22,861 bases of DNA from Chloroflexota bacterium (GTDB lineage: Bacteria; Chloroflexota; FW602-bin22; JACPRP01). The translations under genes were made by a program, and so were the position numbers. The stretch lies in NCBI GenBank assembly GCA_016210495.1, contig JACQUC010000162.1, forward strand, positions 1 to 22,861, in the 5' to 3' direction. Under the pieces are notes generated by a model. That model saw only the letters and a program-made list of their open reading frames with translations, was not told the DNA's origin and did no database searches. Shown here piece after piece: positions 8,188 through 15,879 of the stretch. Position 1 is the first letter of the stretch; each line of letters opens with the position of its first letter.

Positions 8188-8702
8188 TCCACTTTCATCC
8201 TCGCCGAGCCAGCCATCCGCATCACGCCTCCTCCCCAAAGCGCGCTCAAAAGAGGTGTGTAGGCGTTGAACTCATAGCTGACGACGACCTGGAGACTATC
8301 CCCCGACTGGCGCGGGTAGACGGGAGATATGGATATCCTGTCGTCGGGCAGGACGCCAAGCGCTATGCTCTGGGTTCTCACACTGCTTCTGATATCTGCA
8401 TCCGTCGCCGTAGGGTAGATGCCGGCCCTGGCGCCCTCCCGTGCGCTTTGCGCAAGCGAAACGTAGGCGCTGACTGCGCGACCAAAATCGATGACGCCCA
8501 GCAGCAAGAGCAGCACCACCGGCAGAACGAGCGCAAACTCCACGAGCGACTGGCCCCGGCCGCCCCAACGTGCGCATATGCCAAATCGTAGTGCGCGGGC
8601 TCGTCCCCTATGTCGTAGCCAGCGATCTTGCCCTTCAGGCTGTAGTGCGGGGGCTTGTCCCCTGCTGCGGAGGGGCGCGGGCGGCCCGCTTCGCCGCCTC
8701 AT
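8184..8702 (-). CDS. TadE-like pseudopilin-type protein with repeat-derived N-terminal extension
   Basis: Residues from about 48 on (GGRGQSLVEFALVLPVVLLL, then LLGVIDFGRA) are a typical TadE membrane segment with the conserved Glu, followed by a compact extracellular domain with a REGARAGIYP segment. The only possible ATG is at 8702, which overlaps the previous gene's stop as ATGA. This gives an unusual extension of about 47 residues rich in Arg before the TadE segment. That extension is encoded by two near-identical 22-bp repeats. No internal ATG, GTG or TTG precedes the TadE segment in frame. The protein is the middle gene of the tad operon and its stop overlaps the TadG start by four bases. 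Confidence 0.75.
   Translation of the reverse strand: MRRRSGPPAPLRSRGQAPALQPEGQDRWLRHRGRARALRFGICARWGGRGQSLVEFALVLPVVLLLLLGVIDFGRAVSAYVSLAQSAREGARAGIYPTATDADIRSSVRTQSIALGVLPDDRISISPVYPRQSGDSLQVVVSYEFNAYTPLLSALWGGGVMRMAGSARMKVE
8588..8663. repeat. Pair of 22-bp direct repeats inside the tadE 5' end
   Basis: Copies at 8588-8609 and 8642-8663 match at 20 of 22 positions (gtagtgcg...cgtcccct type). They encode the related peptides RGRARALR and RGQAPALQ in the predicted N-terminal extension. GC-rich units like this look like dispersed intergenic repeats rather than protein-driven sequence. Confidence 0.6.
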
Positions 8703-9094
8703 TGCACCACCGCCGCCGCCGAGGCTGCCAGACGAACCGGCCCGTTTCCCAAAATCCTATCCAGCACCGGCGTGAGCGCCCTGAAATCATACGACACCGT
8801 TACCGTCACCGGCTGTCCGGACGACCGGATCGGCGACGGGTTGATGGCGATGTTGCTATCAGGGAGAGCGATCGTCGCGCCCACCTCGTTTCGAGCAGCG
8901 CCCCTTATGTCCGCGTCGGCCAGGTTGTAATTGCTTGCGGCTCTCACGCCCTCTCGCGCGGCATTCGCGATCGTTACCTGATAAAAGTACGCACGCCCGA
9001 CGTCGAGCCCACCGAGCAGGATCAATAGCAGTATGGGCAGAGTCAGCGCAAGCTCCACCAGGCTCTGGCCGCGACTGCTTCGCAGTTCGTCCAT
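8699..9094 (-). CDS. TadE-like pseudopilin-type protein
   Basis: With ATG 9094 as start, the protein begins MDELRSSRGQSLVELALTLP and continues with a Leu/Ile-rich membrane segment and DVGRAYFYQVTIANAAREGV, the TadE pattern with Glu in the membrane-proximal position. Total length is 131 residues. A longer frame reaches 9193, but the extra residues do not look like TadE and the shorter form matches the family. GGGGT lies about 8 bases before the ATG. It is the first gene of the tadE-tadE-tadG operon; its stop overlaps the next start as ATGA, implying translational coupling. Confidence 0.82.
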   Translation of the reverse strand: MDELRSSRGQSLVELALTLPILLLILLGGLDVGRAYFYQVTIANAAREGVRAASNYNLADADIRGAARNEVGATIALPDSNIAINPSPIRSSGQPVTVTVSYDFRALTPVLDRILGNGPVRLAASAAAVVQ

Positions 9095-9149
9095 CGACAC
9101 CCCAGGTATACAAGAGCAGAATAGCTCGATCACCACCCCGTTGCTATCA

Positions 9150-9178
9150 CCTATATCGCAGAGCTCCACGCTTTGCAA
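9150..9178 (-). promoter_or_regulatory. Candidate promoter of the tadE-tadE-tadG operon
   Basis: On the minus strand TTGCAA (9173-9178) and TATAGG (9150-9155) are 17 bases apart, each with four of six consensus bases. This would start transcription about 50 bases before the first tadE ATG. Confidence 0.35.
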
Positions 9179-9242
9179 TAGCAAATTAGTCATACCCTTT
9201 GCGGCAAATTCAGTGCTATGCGCCTAGGGGGCTGGGGGCTCA

Positions 9243-9271
9243 TTGCGCGCAATCATACCCCGTGGTATATT
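9243..9271 (+). promoter_or_regulatory. Candidate promoter of the zinc-ribbon membrane protein
   Basis: TTGCGC (9243-9248) and TATATT (9266-9271) have a 17-base spacing and lie 28 bases before the first ATG of the downstream gene. Confidence 0.45.
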
Positions 9272-9298
9272 AAACTTGATAACGATCTTTCGAGGTAG

Positions 9299-9766
9299 AT
9301 GATGCCAAAAGGTATCGAGACTATCATTCAGGTTACAATAGCCCTGTTAGGCGCCTACGCAACCGCGTTCTGGTTCTGCCTGGTCGTCTGGACCTTCAGA
9401 GACATCCAAAAGAGGACACGCGAGGTGCTCGTCCAGATTCTCGCGACGCTGTTGGTGCTGCTATTTAACCTGCCCGGTCTGCTGCTATACACGATATTGC
9501 GCCCGCCCGAAACGCTGGCCGAGGCCTATGCCCGGTCGCTGGAGGAGGAGTCGTTGATGCAGGATATCGAGGAGCGTCGCGCCTGTCCGAAGTGCAAGTA
9601 TCGCATCGAGTCAGATTTCATGGTTTGCCCGACGTGCGGCGTGCAACTGAAGCGTTCTTGCCTGAGCTGCCACCGCCTGCTCGATCTGGGCTGGCGCAAT
9701 TGCCCCTACTGTGCAGCTTCGACGGAGCAGCTTCAACTCGAGCCCAGTGGCTCCCCGACGGTGTGA
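9299..9766 (+). CDS. Membrane protein with double zinc ribbon
   Basis: This 155-residue protein has two N-terminal membrane segments (about residues 10-32 and 44-65) and then a cytoplasmic-type tail holding four CxxC pairs: CPKC, CPTC, CLSC and CPYC. This is the double-zinc-ribbon (DZR) arrangement, in which two zinc ions are expected to be bound. ATG 9299 or ATG 9302 can start it; CGAGGT lies directly upstream. The last 34 bases overlap the end of the convergent pyruvate kinase gene. Function is unknown. Proteins of this shape are often annotated only as zinc-ribbon domain proteins. Confidence 0.8.
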   Translation: MMPKGIETIIQVTIALLGAYATAFWFCLVVWTFRDIQKRTREVLVQILATLLVLLFNLPGLLLYTILRPPETLAEAYARSLEEESLMQDIEERRACPKCKYRIESDFMVCPTCGVQLKRSCLSCHRLLDLGWRNCPYCAASTEQLQLEPSGSPTV

Positions 9767-11166
9767 ACCTGCAGGAAGTTGGTCCTGCCCGAAATCCCCA
9801 TGGGAATCCCTGCGGTAATAATGATTTTGTCCCCGTCGCCTGCCACGCCGGCCGCCACGGCGGCGCCCACCGCCCGCTCGATCATCTCGTCCGTCGTCCT
9901 GTACTCTCGCAACATCGGAGCCTGCACACCCCACGTGAGAGCAAGACGACGGCGCGTCGTCTCTTTCGGGGTAGCGGCGATGATCGGCGTTCCGGGCCGG
10001 TGCTTGGCGACCACTCGCGCCGTATGGCCGGACACGGTCATCGTGACGATCGCCTTCGCGCCTAGCTCGTAGGCAATCGTCACCGTCGCCGCGCTGATGG
10101 CGTCCGTGGTGGTCCTCGCAGAGGTCCGCGCCACCCGCTCTGCGATCTCGCCATACGGTAGCGCCTTTTCGGCCTCGACGGCAATACCGGCCATCGTCTG
10201 TACGGCGCGGAGCGGATACCGTCCCACAGCCGTCTCCCCGCTGAGCATGATGGCGTCGGAACCGTCGAAGATGGCATTGGCCACGTCGCTCACCTCCGCC
10301 CTCGTCGGTCGCGGGTTGTCGATCATCGAATTCAACATCTGCGTGGCGGTAATCACCGGCTTGCCCGCGGCATTACACTTCTTTATGATCGCCTTCTGCA
10401 CTACCGGCACCTCCTGCAAATTGATCTCCACTCCCAGGTCACCCCTGGCGACCATGACGCCGTCCGCCACCTTTAGGATTTCGTCAAAACCATCCACGGC
10501 TTCGTGCTTTTCGATTTTGGCAATCAGAGGGATGTCGGCGCCGGCGGACTCCACCGCTCGCCGCGCCTCGAGCACGTCGTCCGGCGATCGCACGAAGCTA
10601 AGCCCCAGAAAATCGACGCCGTGCTGGATGCCAAAGACCAGGTCGGCCCGGTCCTTGTCGGTAATCGTGGGAATTGACAGCGTCACGCCGGGAACGTTGA
10701 TGCCTTTGTGGGCGCGCAGCATTCCACCGTTGAGCACCTCACAGAGCACGTCTTGGTTCGAGACCCTGTCGACGCGTAGCTCGATCAGGCCCTCCTCGAC
10801 GAGGATTCGGTCGCCAGGCCTGACGTCCCCGCTGAGGTCCGCTCCGACGACCGATACTTGCCGCGAATCGCCCTGAATGGGTCGAGATGTGAGCGTTATC
10901 GACGCCCCGGCGGGAAGCACAGCTTCGCCACCCTTCACGTTGCCGACGCGAATGCGCGGCCCCATCAGATCTTGCAAGATAGCGATCACCCTGCCCTCTT
11001 CTTCTGCCAGGCGGCGCACCAGGGCGATATTGCTGGCGTGTGTCGGCCAATCACCGTGGGAAAGGTTCAGGCGCGCAACGTCCATGCCCGAGCGAATCAT
11101 CTCGCGAAGGGTGTCTTCCGTTTGCGTCGCTGGACCGAGGGTGCAGACGATCTTCGTGCGTCTCAT
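9733..11166 (-). CDS. pyk: Pyruvate kinase
   Basis: It catalyses phosphoenolpyruvate plus ADP to pyruvate plus ATP, the last step of glycolysis, in the cytoplasm. The N-terminus MRRTKIVCTLGPATQ and MDVARLNLSHGD are the family signatures. The active-site stretch IPLIAKIEKHEAVDGFDEIL holds the catalytic Lys, and GVMVARGDLGVEI, KPVITATQMLNSMI and SDAIMLSGETAVGRYP complete the barrel. At 477 residues it is standard length, without an extra C-terminal PEP-utilizer domain. ATG 11166 is preferred over GTG 11172 because AGGTGAT precedes it at usable spacing. The prenyltransferase gene ends 6 bases upstream, so the two form an operon. Confidence 0.97.
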   Translation of the reverse strand: MRRTKIVCTLGPATQTEDTLREMIRSGMDVARLNLSHGDWPTHASNIALVRRLAEEEGRVIAILQDLMGPRIRVGNVKGGEAVLPAGASITLTSRPIQGDSRQVSVVGADLSGDVRPGDRILVEEGLIELRVDRVSNQDVLCEVLNGGMLRAHKGINVPGVTLSIPTITDKDRADLVFGIQHGVDFLGLSFVRSPDDVLEARRAVESAGADIPLIAKIEKHEAVDGFDEILKVADGVMVARGDLGVEINLQEVPVVQKAIIKKCNAAGKPVITATQMLNSMIDNPRPTRAEVSDVANAIFDGSDAIMLSGETAVGRYPLRAVQTMAGIAVEAEKALPYGEIAERVARTSARTTTDAISAATVTIAYELGAKAIVTMTVSGHTARVVAKHRPGTPIIAATPKETTRRRLALTWGVQAPMLREYRTTDEMIERAVGAAVAAGVAGDGDKIIITAGIPMGISGRTNFLQVHTVGEPLGSS

Positions 11167-11172
11167 GATCAC

Positions 11173-12093
11173 CTAACGGAAGACGTAGAGGACCGCCACC
11201 GCCGTGGCGAGCCAAAGCGAGATATCCATAATCAGCGGCTTGTCTTTGATAAGAATCTCCTCGGGATTTCCACCGGCGTTCTTGAGGTGGATCAGGTACA
11301 GGTAGCGGAAGGTCCCGTAGAGCACGAACGGTATCGTCAACATCATCGCGTGGTTCTTGGGCAGATTCTCGGCCGAAAAGGTGTAGAGCGAGTAAGCCAT
11401 AACGGTCGTGGCCGTCACGATCGTGATCATCTGGTCTAGCATCGCGGGGCTGTACTCGTCGAGGATCTTCCTGTGGCTGGTGGCGTCGTCGTTCAGCAGG
11501 ATCAGCTCGTGGCGACGTTTGCTGAGCCCAAGGAACAGCGCGCCAAGAACCGTGCAGACGTACAACCAGGGCGAGATGGGCACGTCGATGACCAGGGCGC
11601 CCCCGACGGCACGGAGGACGAACCCGGCGGCGATGGCAAAGACGTCCACCAACACGATGTGCTTCAAGCTGAAGCTGTACGCGAACATCAACACCACGTA
11701 AGCTATGGCTGCCAACCCAAAATTACGGTTCAACGCCAGGCCGGCAGGAATCATCGTCCCCAGCAGCAGCAGCGCCGCCACGACGGCCACGGTGGCGCTA
11801 AGGTTGCCGCTGGCCAGGGGACGCCGGCACTTCAAAGGGTGTTTGCGATCGTTTTCCAGGTCGACGAGATCGTTGATCAGGTAGATGCCGCTCGACAGAA
11901 GGCAAAAGACCACAAAGGCGGCGACCGCCAGCGCAACCATCCCAGGGTCCTTGAGCTTCAGGGCAAAGATGAGCCCGAAGAATAGCATAAAATTCTTGGT
12001 CCACTGCTTGGGGCGCAGCGCAAGAAACAGGTACTTGATGGTTGTTACGACAGAAAGCTGGTCCGGCCTCGGCGCCACGACGATTCTGGACAC
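11173..12093 (-). CDS. UbiA-family prenyltransferase, probable decaprenyl-phosphate phosphoribosyltransferase
   Basis: This is a polytopic membrane protein of 306 residues. LRPKQWTKNFMLFFGLIFA near the N-terminus and the Asp-rich site INDLVDLENDRKHPLKCRRP (about residues 72-91) are characteristic of UbiA-type enzymes close to the DPPR synthase of actinobacterial arabinan synthesis. The second conserved loop is YSFSLKHIVLVDVFAIAAGF. The expected reaction is transfer of a phosphoribosyl group to polyprenyl phosphate, giving a lipid-linked pentose donor. That activity is inferred from subfamily resemblance; another UbiA substrate is possible. The start is GTG, with AGGAAG 8 bases upstream. It leads an operon with pyk. 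Confidence 0.85.
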   Translation of the reverse strand: MSRIVVAPRPDQLSVVTTIKYLFLALRPKQWTKNFMLFFGLIFALKLKDPGMVALAVAAFVVFCLLSSGIYLINDLVDLENDRKHPLKCRRPLASGNLSATVAVVAALLLLGTMIPAGLALNRNFGLAAIAYVVLMFAYSFSLKHIVLVDVFAIAAGFVLRAVGGALVIDVPISPWLYVCTVLGALFLGLSKRRHELILLNDDATSHRKILDEYSPAMLDQMITIVTATTVMAYSLYTFSAENLPKNHAMMLTIPFVLYGTFRYLYLIHLKNAGGNPEEILIKDKPLIMDISLWLATAVAVLYVFR

Positions 12094-12127
12094 GGCAACG
12101 GCTTCCTTTGAGGAAACTTAGGTTAAG

Positions 12128-12161
12128 GTACAGTGTACTGTACACATCTGAAAGATGTCAA
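12128..12161 (-). promoter_or_regulatory. Promoter with overlapping dyad for the prenyltransferase-pyk operon
   Basis: On the minus strand a consensus -35 box TTGACA (12156-12161) is followed after 18 bases by TACACT (12132-12137). The -10 lies inside the inverted repeat GTACAG-N4-CTGTAC (12128-12143), which is a natural position for a repressor site. A second small hairpin, ACATCT-GAA-AGATGT (12144-12158), overlaps the -35 box. Confidence 0.45.
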
Positions 12162-12171
12162 TCCGGTACTT

Positions 12172-13344
12172 TTAGCCCTTCGCGTGCTGCGATTCCACCC
12201 ACTTTTGCTTTTGCGCCAGCCGGACCTCCTGGTCGGTGGGTCGGTAGCGTGCCATGAACTGGCGCTTGAGCGAGAGAAAGCTGCCGTCCAGTATGGCCCG
12301 CCGCATCCGTTCCATTAGCTTGATCAGAAAGCGCAGATTGTGGATACTGGCGAGCCTGTAGCCCAGAAGCTCCTCCGCGCGAAACAGATGATGCACATAG
12401 GCCGCGCTAAACGTCTTGCAGGTGTAGCAGTCGCAGGAGCCGTCGAAGGGTTGATCAAGCCTCTTGAAGCTTGCGTTGCGAATGTTCTTGCGCCCGTCGC
12501 GTGTGAACAGCGCGCCATTCCGCGCCACGCGCGTCGGCAGCACCGAGTCGAACATGTCGGCGCCACGTGCCACGCTCTCGAACAGGTCCTCCGGCGAGCC
12601 CACGCCCATCAGATAGCGGGGTCGATCTGCCGGCAACAGTGGCATCGTAGCTTCCAGCATCTCGAAGGTGGTCTCCTTGGGCTCGCCGATGCTCAGGCCG
12701 CCGACGGCGTAGCCAGGAAAGTTCAGGGAAACCAGACCTTGCGCACACTCTCGTCGCAGGTCGGGGAACATACCGCCCTGCACGATGCCGAAAAGCGCCT
12801 GATCAGAGCGGGTGTGCGCGGCGAGACAGCGATCGGCCCAGCGATGCGTGCGGTCAAGCGCCAAGCGATTGTACTGGTGGTCACTCGGGTAGGCAGTACA
12901 CTCGTCGAAAGCCATGATGATATCGGCGCCAAGCTCTTCCTGGATGGCAACGACCCGCTCAGGACTGAAGAGATGCTCTGACCCGTCGATGTGCGAGCGG
13001 AACACCACGCCGTCGTCGCCGATGCGCCGCAGGTGCCCTAAGCTGAACACCTGAAAGCCACCGCTATCCGTCAGGATCGGGTGGTGCCAGGCCATGAACC
13101 TGTGCAGGCCTCCCAGGTCCCTTACAACCGAGGACCCCGGTCTAAGGAACAGATGATAGGCGTTGGCCAGCACAATCTGGGCACCCATCGCTGCGAGGTC
13201 GCTAGGCGCCAACGACTTCACCGTCGCCTGCGTGCCAACCGGCATAAACACGGGCGTCATGATCTCGCCGTGGGAGGTGTTCAGCACCCCCGCTCTGGCA
13301 GCGGTGCCTGGTGCTGTTTCTACCAGCCTGAATCCGAAAGACAA
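12172..13344 (-). CDS. tgt: tRNA-guanine transglycosylase
   Basis: It exchanges guanine-34 of GUN-anticodon tRNAs for the queuine precursor preQ1 (bacterial type), in queuosine synthesis. With the TTG start the product has 390 residues. ARAGVLNTSHGEIMTPVFMP is the standard opening. Asp93 lies in LTDSGGFQVFSL, and the nucleophile is Asp266 in FDSVLPTR (Ser where Cys is common). Zinc ligands are Cys304, Cys306, Cys309 and His335. TTG 13344 is preferred over ATG 13377/13374 because GGAAAGGGG lies 6 bases before it, whereas the ATGs have no Shine-Dalgarno sequence and sit inside a TATAAT box. It diverges from ruvB-queA. Confidence 0.95.
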   Translation of the reverse strand: MSFGFRLVETAPGTAARAGVLNTSHGEIMTPVFMPVGTQATVKSLAPSDLAAMGAQIVLANAYHLFLRPGSSVVRDLGGLHRFMAWHHPILTDSGGFQVFSLGHLRRIGDDGVVFRSHIDGSEHLFSPERVVAIQEELGADIIMAFDECTAYPSDHQYNRLALDRTHRWADRCLAAHTRSDQALFGIVQGGMFPDLRRECAQGLVSLNFPGYAVGGLSIGEPKETTFEMLEATMPLLPADRPRYLMGVGSPEDLFESVARGADMFDSVLPTRVARNGALFTRDGRKNIRNASFKRLDQPFDGSCDCYTCKTFSAAYVHHLFRAEELLGYRLASIHNLRFLIKLMERMRRAILDGSFLSLKRQFMARYRPTDQEVRLAQKQKWVESQHAKG

Positions 13345-13375
13345 CGAATACCCCTTTCCAGACGCGCCGGGCATC

Positions 13376-13381
13376 ATTATA
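13376..13381 (-). promoter_or_regulatory. -10 box for tgt
   Basis: TATAAT on the minus strand lies 31 bases before the TTG start; no convincing -35 box is visible at the usual spacing. It overlaps the alternative ATG start, which argues against that start. Confidence 0.4.
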
Positions 13382-13403
13382 ACACGCCGGCCGGGATTCG
13401 GCT

Positions 13404-13433
13404 TTGGTAAACGGCAGGGGCATCTAGTATAAT
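13404..13433 (+). promoter_or_regulatory. Promoter of ruvB-DUF2905-queA
   Basis: TTGGTA (13404-13409) and a consensus TATAAT (13428-13433) are separated by 18 bases, upstream of the GTG start at 13466. Confidence 0.55.
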
Positions 13434-13465
13434 ATGGGCGAGCTTAGCTGGAGGGGGAGAGGAAC

Positions 13466-14536
13466 GTGAGCGAGCGCATAGTTTCGCCCAGACTCAAAGA
13501 GGAGGACCTGGCCATCGACGCCAGTCTCCGCCCCAAGCGGCTGGCGGACTACATCGGGCAGGAGAAGGTCAAGGAGAACCTCCGTATTCTCGTCGACGCC
13601 ACAAGGGCGCGGGGAGAGGCGCTGGACCACGTTTTGCTGTACGGCCCGCCGGGACTCGGCAAGACGACGCTGGCGAACATCGTGGCCAACGAGATGCAGG
13701 TCAAGATCAAGGTGACCTCGGGGCCGGCGATCCTCATTCCCGGCGATGCGGCTTCCATCCTGACGACTATGCAGAAGGGCGACGTCTTTTTCATCGACGA
13801 GATTCATCGCCTGAGCCGCGCCGTGGAGGAGACGCTTTATCCCGCTATGGAGGACTTCGCGCTCGACATGGTGCTTGGCAAGGGGATGGCCGCCAAGAGC
13901 ATTCGGCTGCGGCTGCCCCACTTCACCATCATCGGCGCGACGACGCGGTATGCCCTGCTGAGCTCGCCGCTGCGCGACAGATTCGGCGCGACGTATCGCC
14001 TGGACTTCTACGATCTGCCGGCCATGGAGAAGATCGTGCACCGTTCCGCGCGCATCCTGAACGTGAGCATCGAGGATGCCGGTTCTTACGAGATAGCCCG
14101 TCGCTCGCGCGGCACTCCGCGCGTGGCCAACCGGCTGCTGAAGCGGGTTCGCGACTTCGCCGAGGTCCGCGCCGGCGGCGTCATTACGGAGCCGGTAGCC
14201 ATCGAGGCCCTGGAAATGCTCGAGGTGGATCAGCTCGGCCTCGACGACATCGATCGCCGGGTGCTCCAGGCCATCGTGCAGAAGTTCGACGGCGGGCCGG
14301 TCGGCATCGAGACCATCGCGGCCTGCGTGAGCGAGGAGTCGGACACGATTATGGACGTCTACGAGCCATTCCTGCTGCAGCTCGGCTTCATCATCCGCAC
14401 ACCTCGGGGTCGGGTTGCCACGCGGGCAGCTTACGACCACCTGGGCCTGCCTTTCAAAGAGAAGGAGTCGTCGCCACAGCAGTTCACGCTCTGGGACGGT
14501 TCCGCGCGGCAGGAGAGCTCACGGCAGGAGAGCTAA
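13466..14536 (+). CDS. ruvB: Holliday junction branch migration helicase RuvB
   Basis: This is the AAA+ motor that, with RuvA, drives branch migration of Holliday junctions in recombination repair. The opening [19 protein letters not shown] is the RuvB signature. Walker A is GPPGLGKT (residues 60-67), Walker B is DEIH (111-114), and SSPLRDRFG is the sensor/arginine-finger region. The winged-helix part ([27 protein letters not shown]) closes the protein. At 356 residues it is normal except for a short tail ending RQESSRQES, encoded by a 13-bp direct repeat. The start is GTG with GAGAGGAAC upstream. The TAA stop overlaps the next ATG by one base. Confidence 0.98.
   Translation: MSERIVSPRLKEEDLAIDASLRPKRLADYIGQEKVKENLRILVDATRARGEALDHVLLYGPPGLGKTTLANIVANEMQVKIKVTSGPAILIPGDAASILTTMQKGDVFFIDEIHRLSRAVEETLYPAMEDFALDMVLGKGMAAKSIRLRLPHFTIIGATTRYALLSSPLRDRFGATYRLDFYDLPAMEKIVHRSARILNVSIEDAGSYEIARRSRGTPRVANRLLKRVRDFAEVRAGGVITEPVAIEALEMLEVDQLGLDDIDRRVLQAIVQKFDGGPVGIETIAACVSEESDTIMDVYEPFLLQLGFIIRTPRGRVATRAAYDHLGLPFKEKESSPQQFTLWDGSARQESSRQES
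14507..14534 (+). repeat. 13-bp direct repeat at the ruvB 3' end
   Basis: CGGCAGGAGAGCT occurs at 14507-14519 and 14522-14534. It duplicates RQES in the RuvB tail, and the second copy supplies the AGGAG that serves as ribosome binding site for the next gene. Confidence 0.7.
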
Positions 14537-14769
14537 TGACCGAAATTGAGAACCTGGGCCGCATCCTGATCCTGTTCGGTCTGCTGCTGCTTTTCATCGG
14601 CATCGCCTTTGTTCTGTCAGGACGGATTCCCCTTATCGGCCGGCTGCCCGGAGACATCTATATTCAGCGGGATGGCGCTTCCTGCTGGTTCCCCATTACC
14701 ACGATGATCGTCATCAGCATTCTACTATCGATACTTATTTCGCTGATTGGCCTGCTGTTTAGGAGATAA
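14536..14769 (+). CDS. DUF2905 family small membrane protein
   Basis: This 77-residue protein has two hydrophobic segments flanking SGRIPLIGRLPGDIYIQRDG, the hallmark of DUF2905. Proteins of this family commonly sit beside ruvB and queA, as here. AGGAG within the end of ruvB precedes the ATG by 5 bases and TAATG couples it to ruvB. The function of the family is not established. Confidence 0.92.
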   Translation: MTEIENLGRILILFGLLLLFIGIAFVLSGRIPLIGRLPGDIYIQRDGASCWFPITTMIVISILLSILISLIGLLFRR

Positions 14770-14772
14770 CCT

Positions 14773-15879
14773 CTGAGAACCAGCGACTTCGATTACCTGC
14801 TTCCCCCCGACCGGATCGCCCAGACGCCCGTTGAGCCACGGGACAGCTCGCGGCTAATGGTGTTGCGTCGCGATGACGGCGGCATCGAGCACCGGGTGTT
14901 TCGCGACATAATCGATTACCTCCGGCCTGGGGATTTGCTGGTGTGCAACGAGAGCCGCGTCATTCCGGCGCGTCTTCACGGGCGGCGCGTGGAAACCGGC
15001 GGCCGGATCGAGGTGCTGCTGATATCGCCGCGCGCCGACAACGTCTGGGAGGCTCTCGTCAAACCGGGGCGCAGGCTGCGGCCGGGGGCGAGGATCGAGT
15101 TTGCGGCGCCGAATGGCACTGCACCGGGCGCGGGCCGGGCCACGCTGGCGGCTGAGGTTATCGAGCGCACCGAGACCGGCGGAAGGCTCATCGCGTTCGA
15201 CCGTGCCGCGGACCTGTCGGAGGTGCTGGACGCGCTGGGCACCGTACCCCTTCCGCCCTACGTTCACGTCCGGTTGGGCGACGCCGAGCGCTACCAGACC
15301 ATCTACGCCCGGGTCAGAGGATCGGTGGCGGCGCCCACCGCCGGGCTGCACTTCACTCCTGAGCTAATAGAAAAGCTTCGGGCCCAAGATGTCGAGCTCG
15401 CCTTTGTGACGCTGCACATCGGCCTGGACACCTTCCGGCCCGTGCAAGAGGAGAACATCGTCGAGCACCGTGTGCACTCCGAGTTGTGCGAGCTTTCGCC
15501 CGAGGTGGCGGCAAGGCTGAACCAGGCCAGGGCCGAGGGCCGGCGCATAGTTGCCGTGGGCACCACCAGCGTGCGCGTGCTGGAATCGGCGGCACGCGAG
15601 GTGGCGCATGAGACCGACTCGTCCTTCAGAGAAGGACGAGTCGGTCTGGCCAGTCACGTCGTCGGCCCGTTCTGCGGCTGGACCGACATCTTCATCTACC
15701 CCGGCTACCGCTTCAAGGCCGTGGACGCGCTGATCACCAACTTCCACCTGCCCCGCTCGACCCTCCTGATGCTCGTCTCCGCCTTCGCCGGCAAAGAGAC
15801 CATCGACGACGCCTACGCCGAAGCGATCAGGGAAGGGTACAGGTTCTACAGCTTCGGGGACTGTATGCTGATCGCGTGA
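14773..15879 (+). CDS. queA: S-adenosylmethionine:tRNA ribosyltransferase-isomerase, with probable CTG start
   Basis: It transfers and isomerises the ribosyl moiety of SAM onto preQ1-tRNA to give epoxyqueuosine. The conserved N-terminus (TSDFDYLLPPDRIAQTPVEP, then RDSSRLMVL) lies upstream of the first ATG (14857). The only plausible codon before it is CTG 14773, preceded by AGGAG with 7-base spacing; TAA at 14767-14769 closes the frame further upstream. Later motifs are VAAPTAGLHFTPELI, VELAFVTLHIGLDTF and GWTDIFIYPGYRFKAVDALI. Length is 368 residues, a little long because of a palindrome-encoded insertion (HETDSSFREGRVGL) before GWTDIF. It shares the queuosine pathway with tgt across the divergent promoter region. 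Confidence 0.95.
   Translation: MRTSDFDYLLPPDRIAQTPVEPRDSSRLMVLRRDDGGIEHRVFRDIIDYLRPGDLLVCNESRVIPARLHGRRVETGGRIEVLLISPRADNVWEALVKPGRRLRPGARIEFAAPNGTAPGAGRATLAAEVIERTETGGRLIAFDRAADLSEVLDALGTVPLPPYVHVRLGDAERYQTIYARVRGSVAAPTAGLHFTPELIEKLRAQDVELAFVTLHIGLDTFRPVQEENIVEHRVHSELCELSPEVAARLNQARAEGRRIVAVGTTSVRVLESAAREVAHETDSSFREGRVGLASHVVGPFCGWTDIFIYPGYRFKAVDALITNFHLPRSTLLMLVSAFAGKETIDDAYAEAIREGYRFYSFGDCMLIA
15611..15647 (+). repeat. Perfect 17-bp palindrome inside queA
   Basis: The arm AGACCGACTCGTCCTTC is followed by a 3-base loop (AGA) and its exact reverse complement. It encodes part of a stretch that is normally short or absent in QueA. It looks like a small palindromic element inserted in frame. 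Confidence 0.8.

Noticed and set aside
7285..8262. Plus-strand open frame of 325 codons
   Set aside because: It is antisense to the TadG-like gene, rich in Arg/Val with no recognisable domain; long antisense frames are common in GC-rich genes.
13424..14440. Minus-strand open frame of 338 codons
   Set aside because: It exactly shadows ruvB, is rich in Arg/His/Asp and has no domain.
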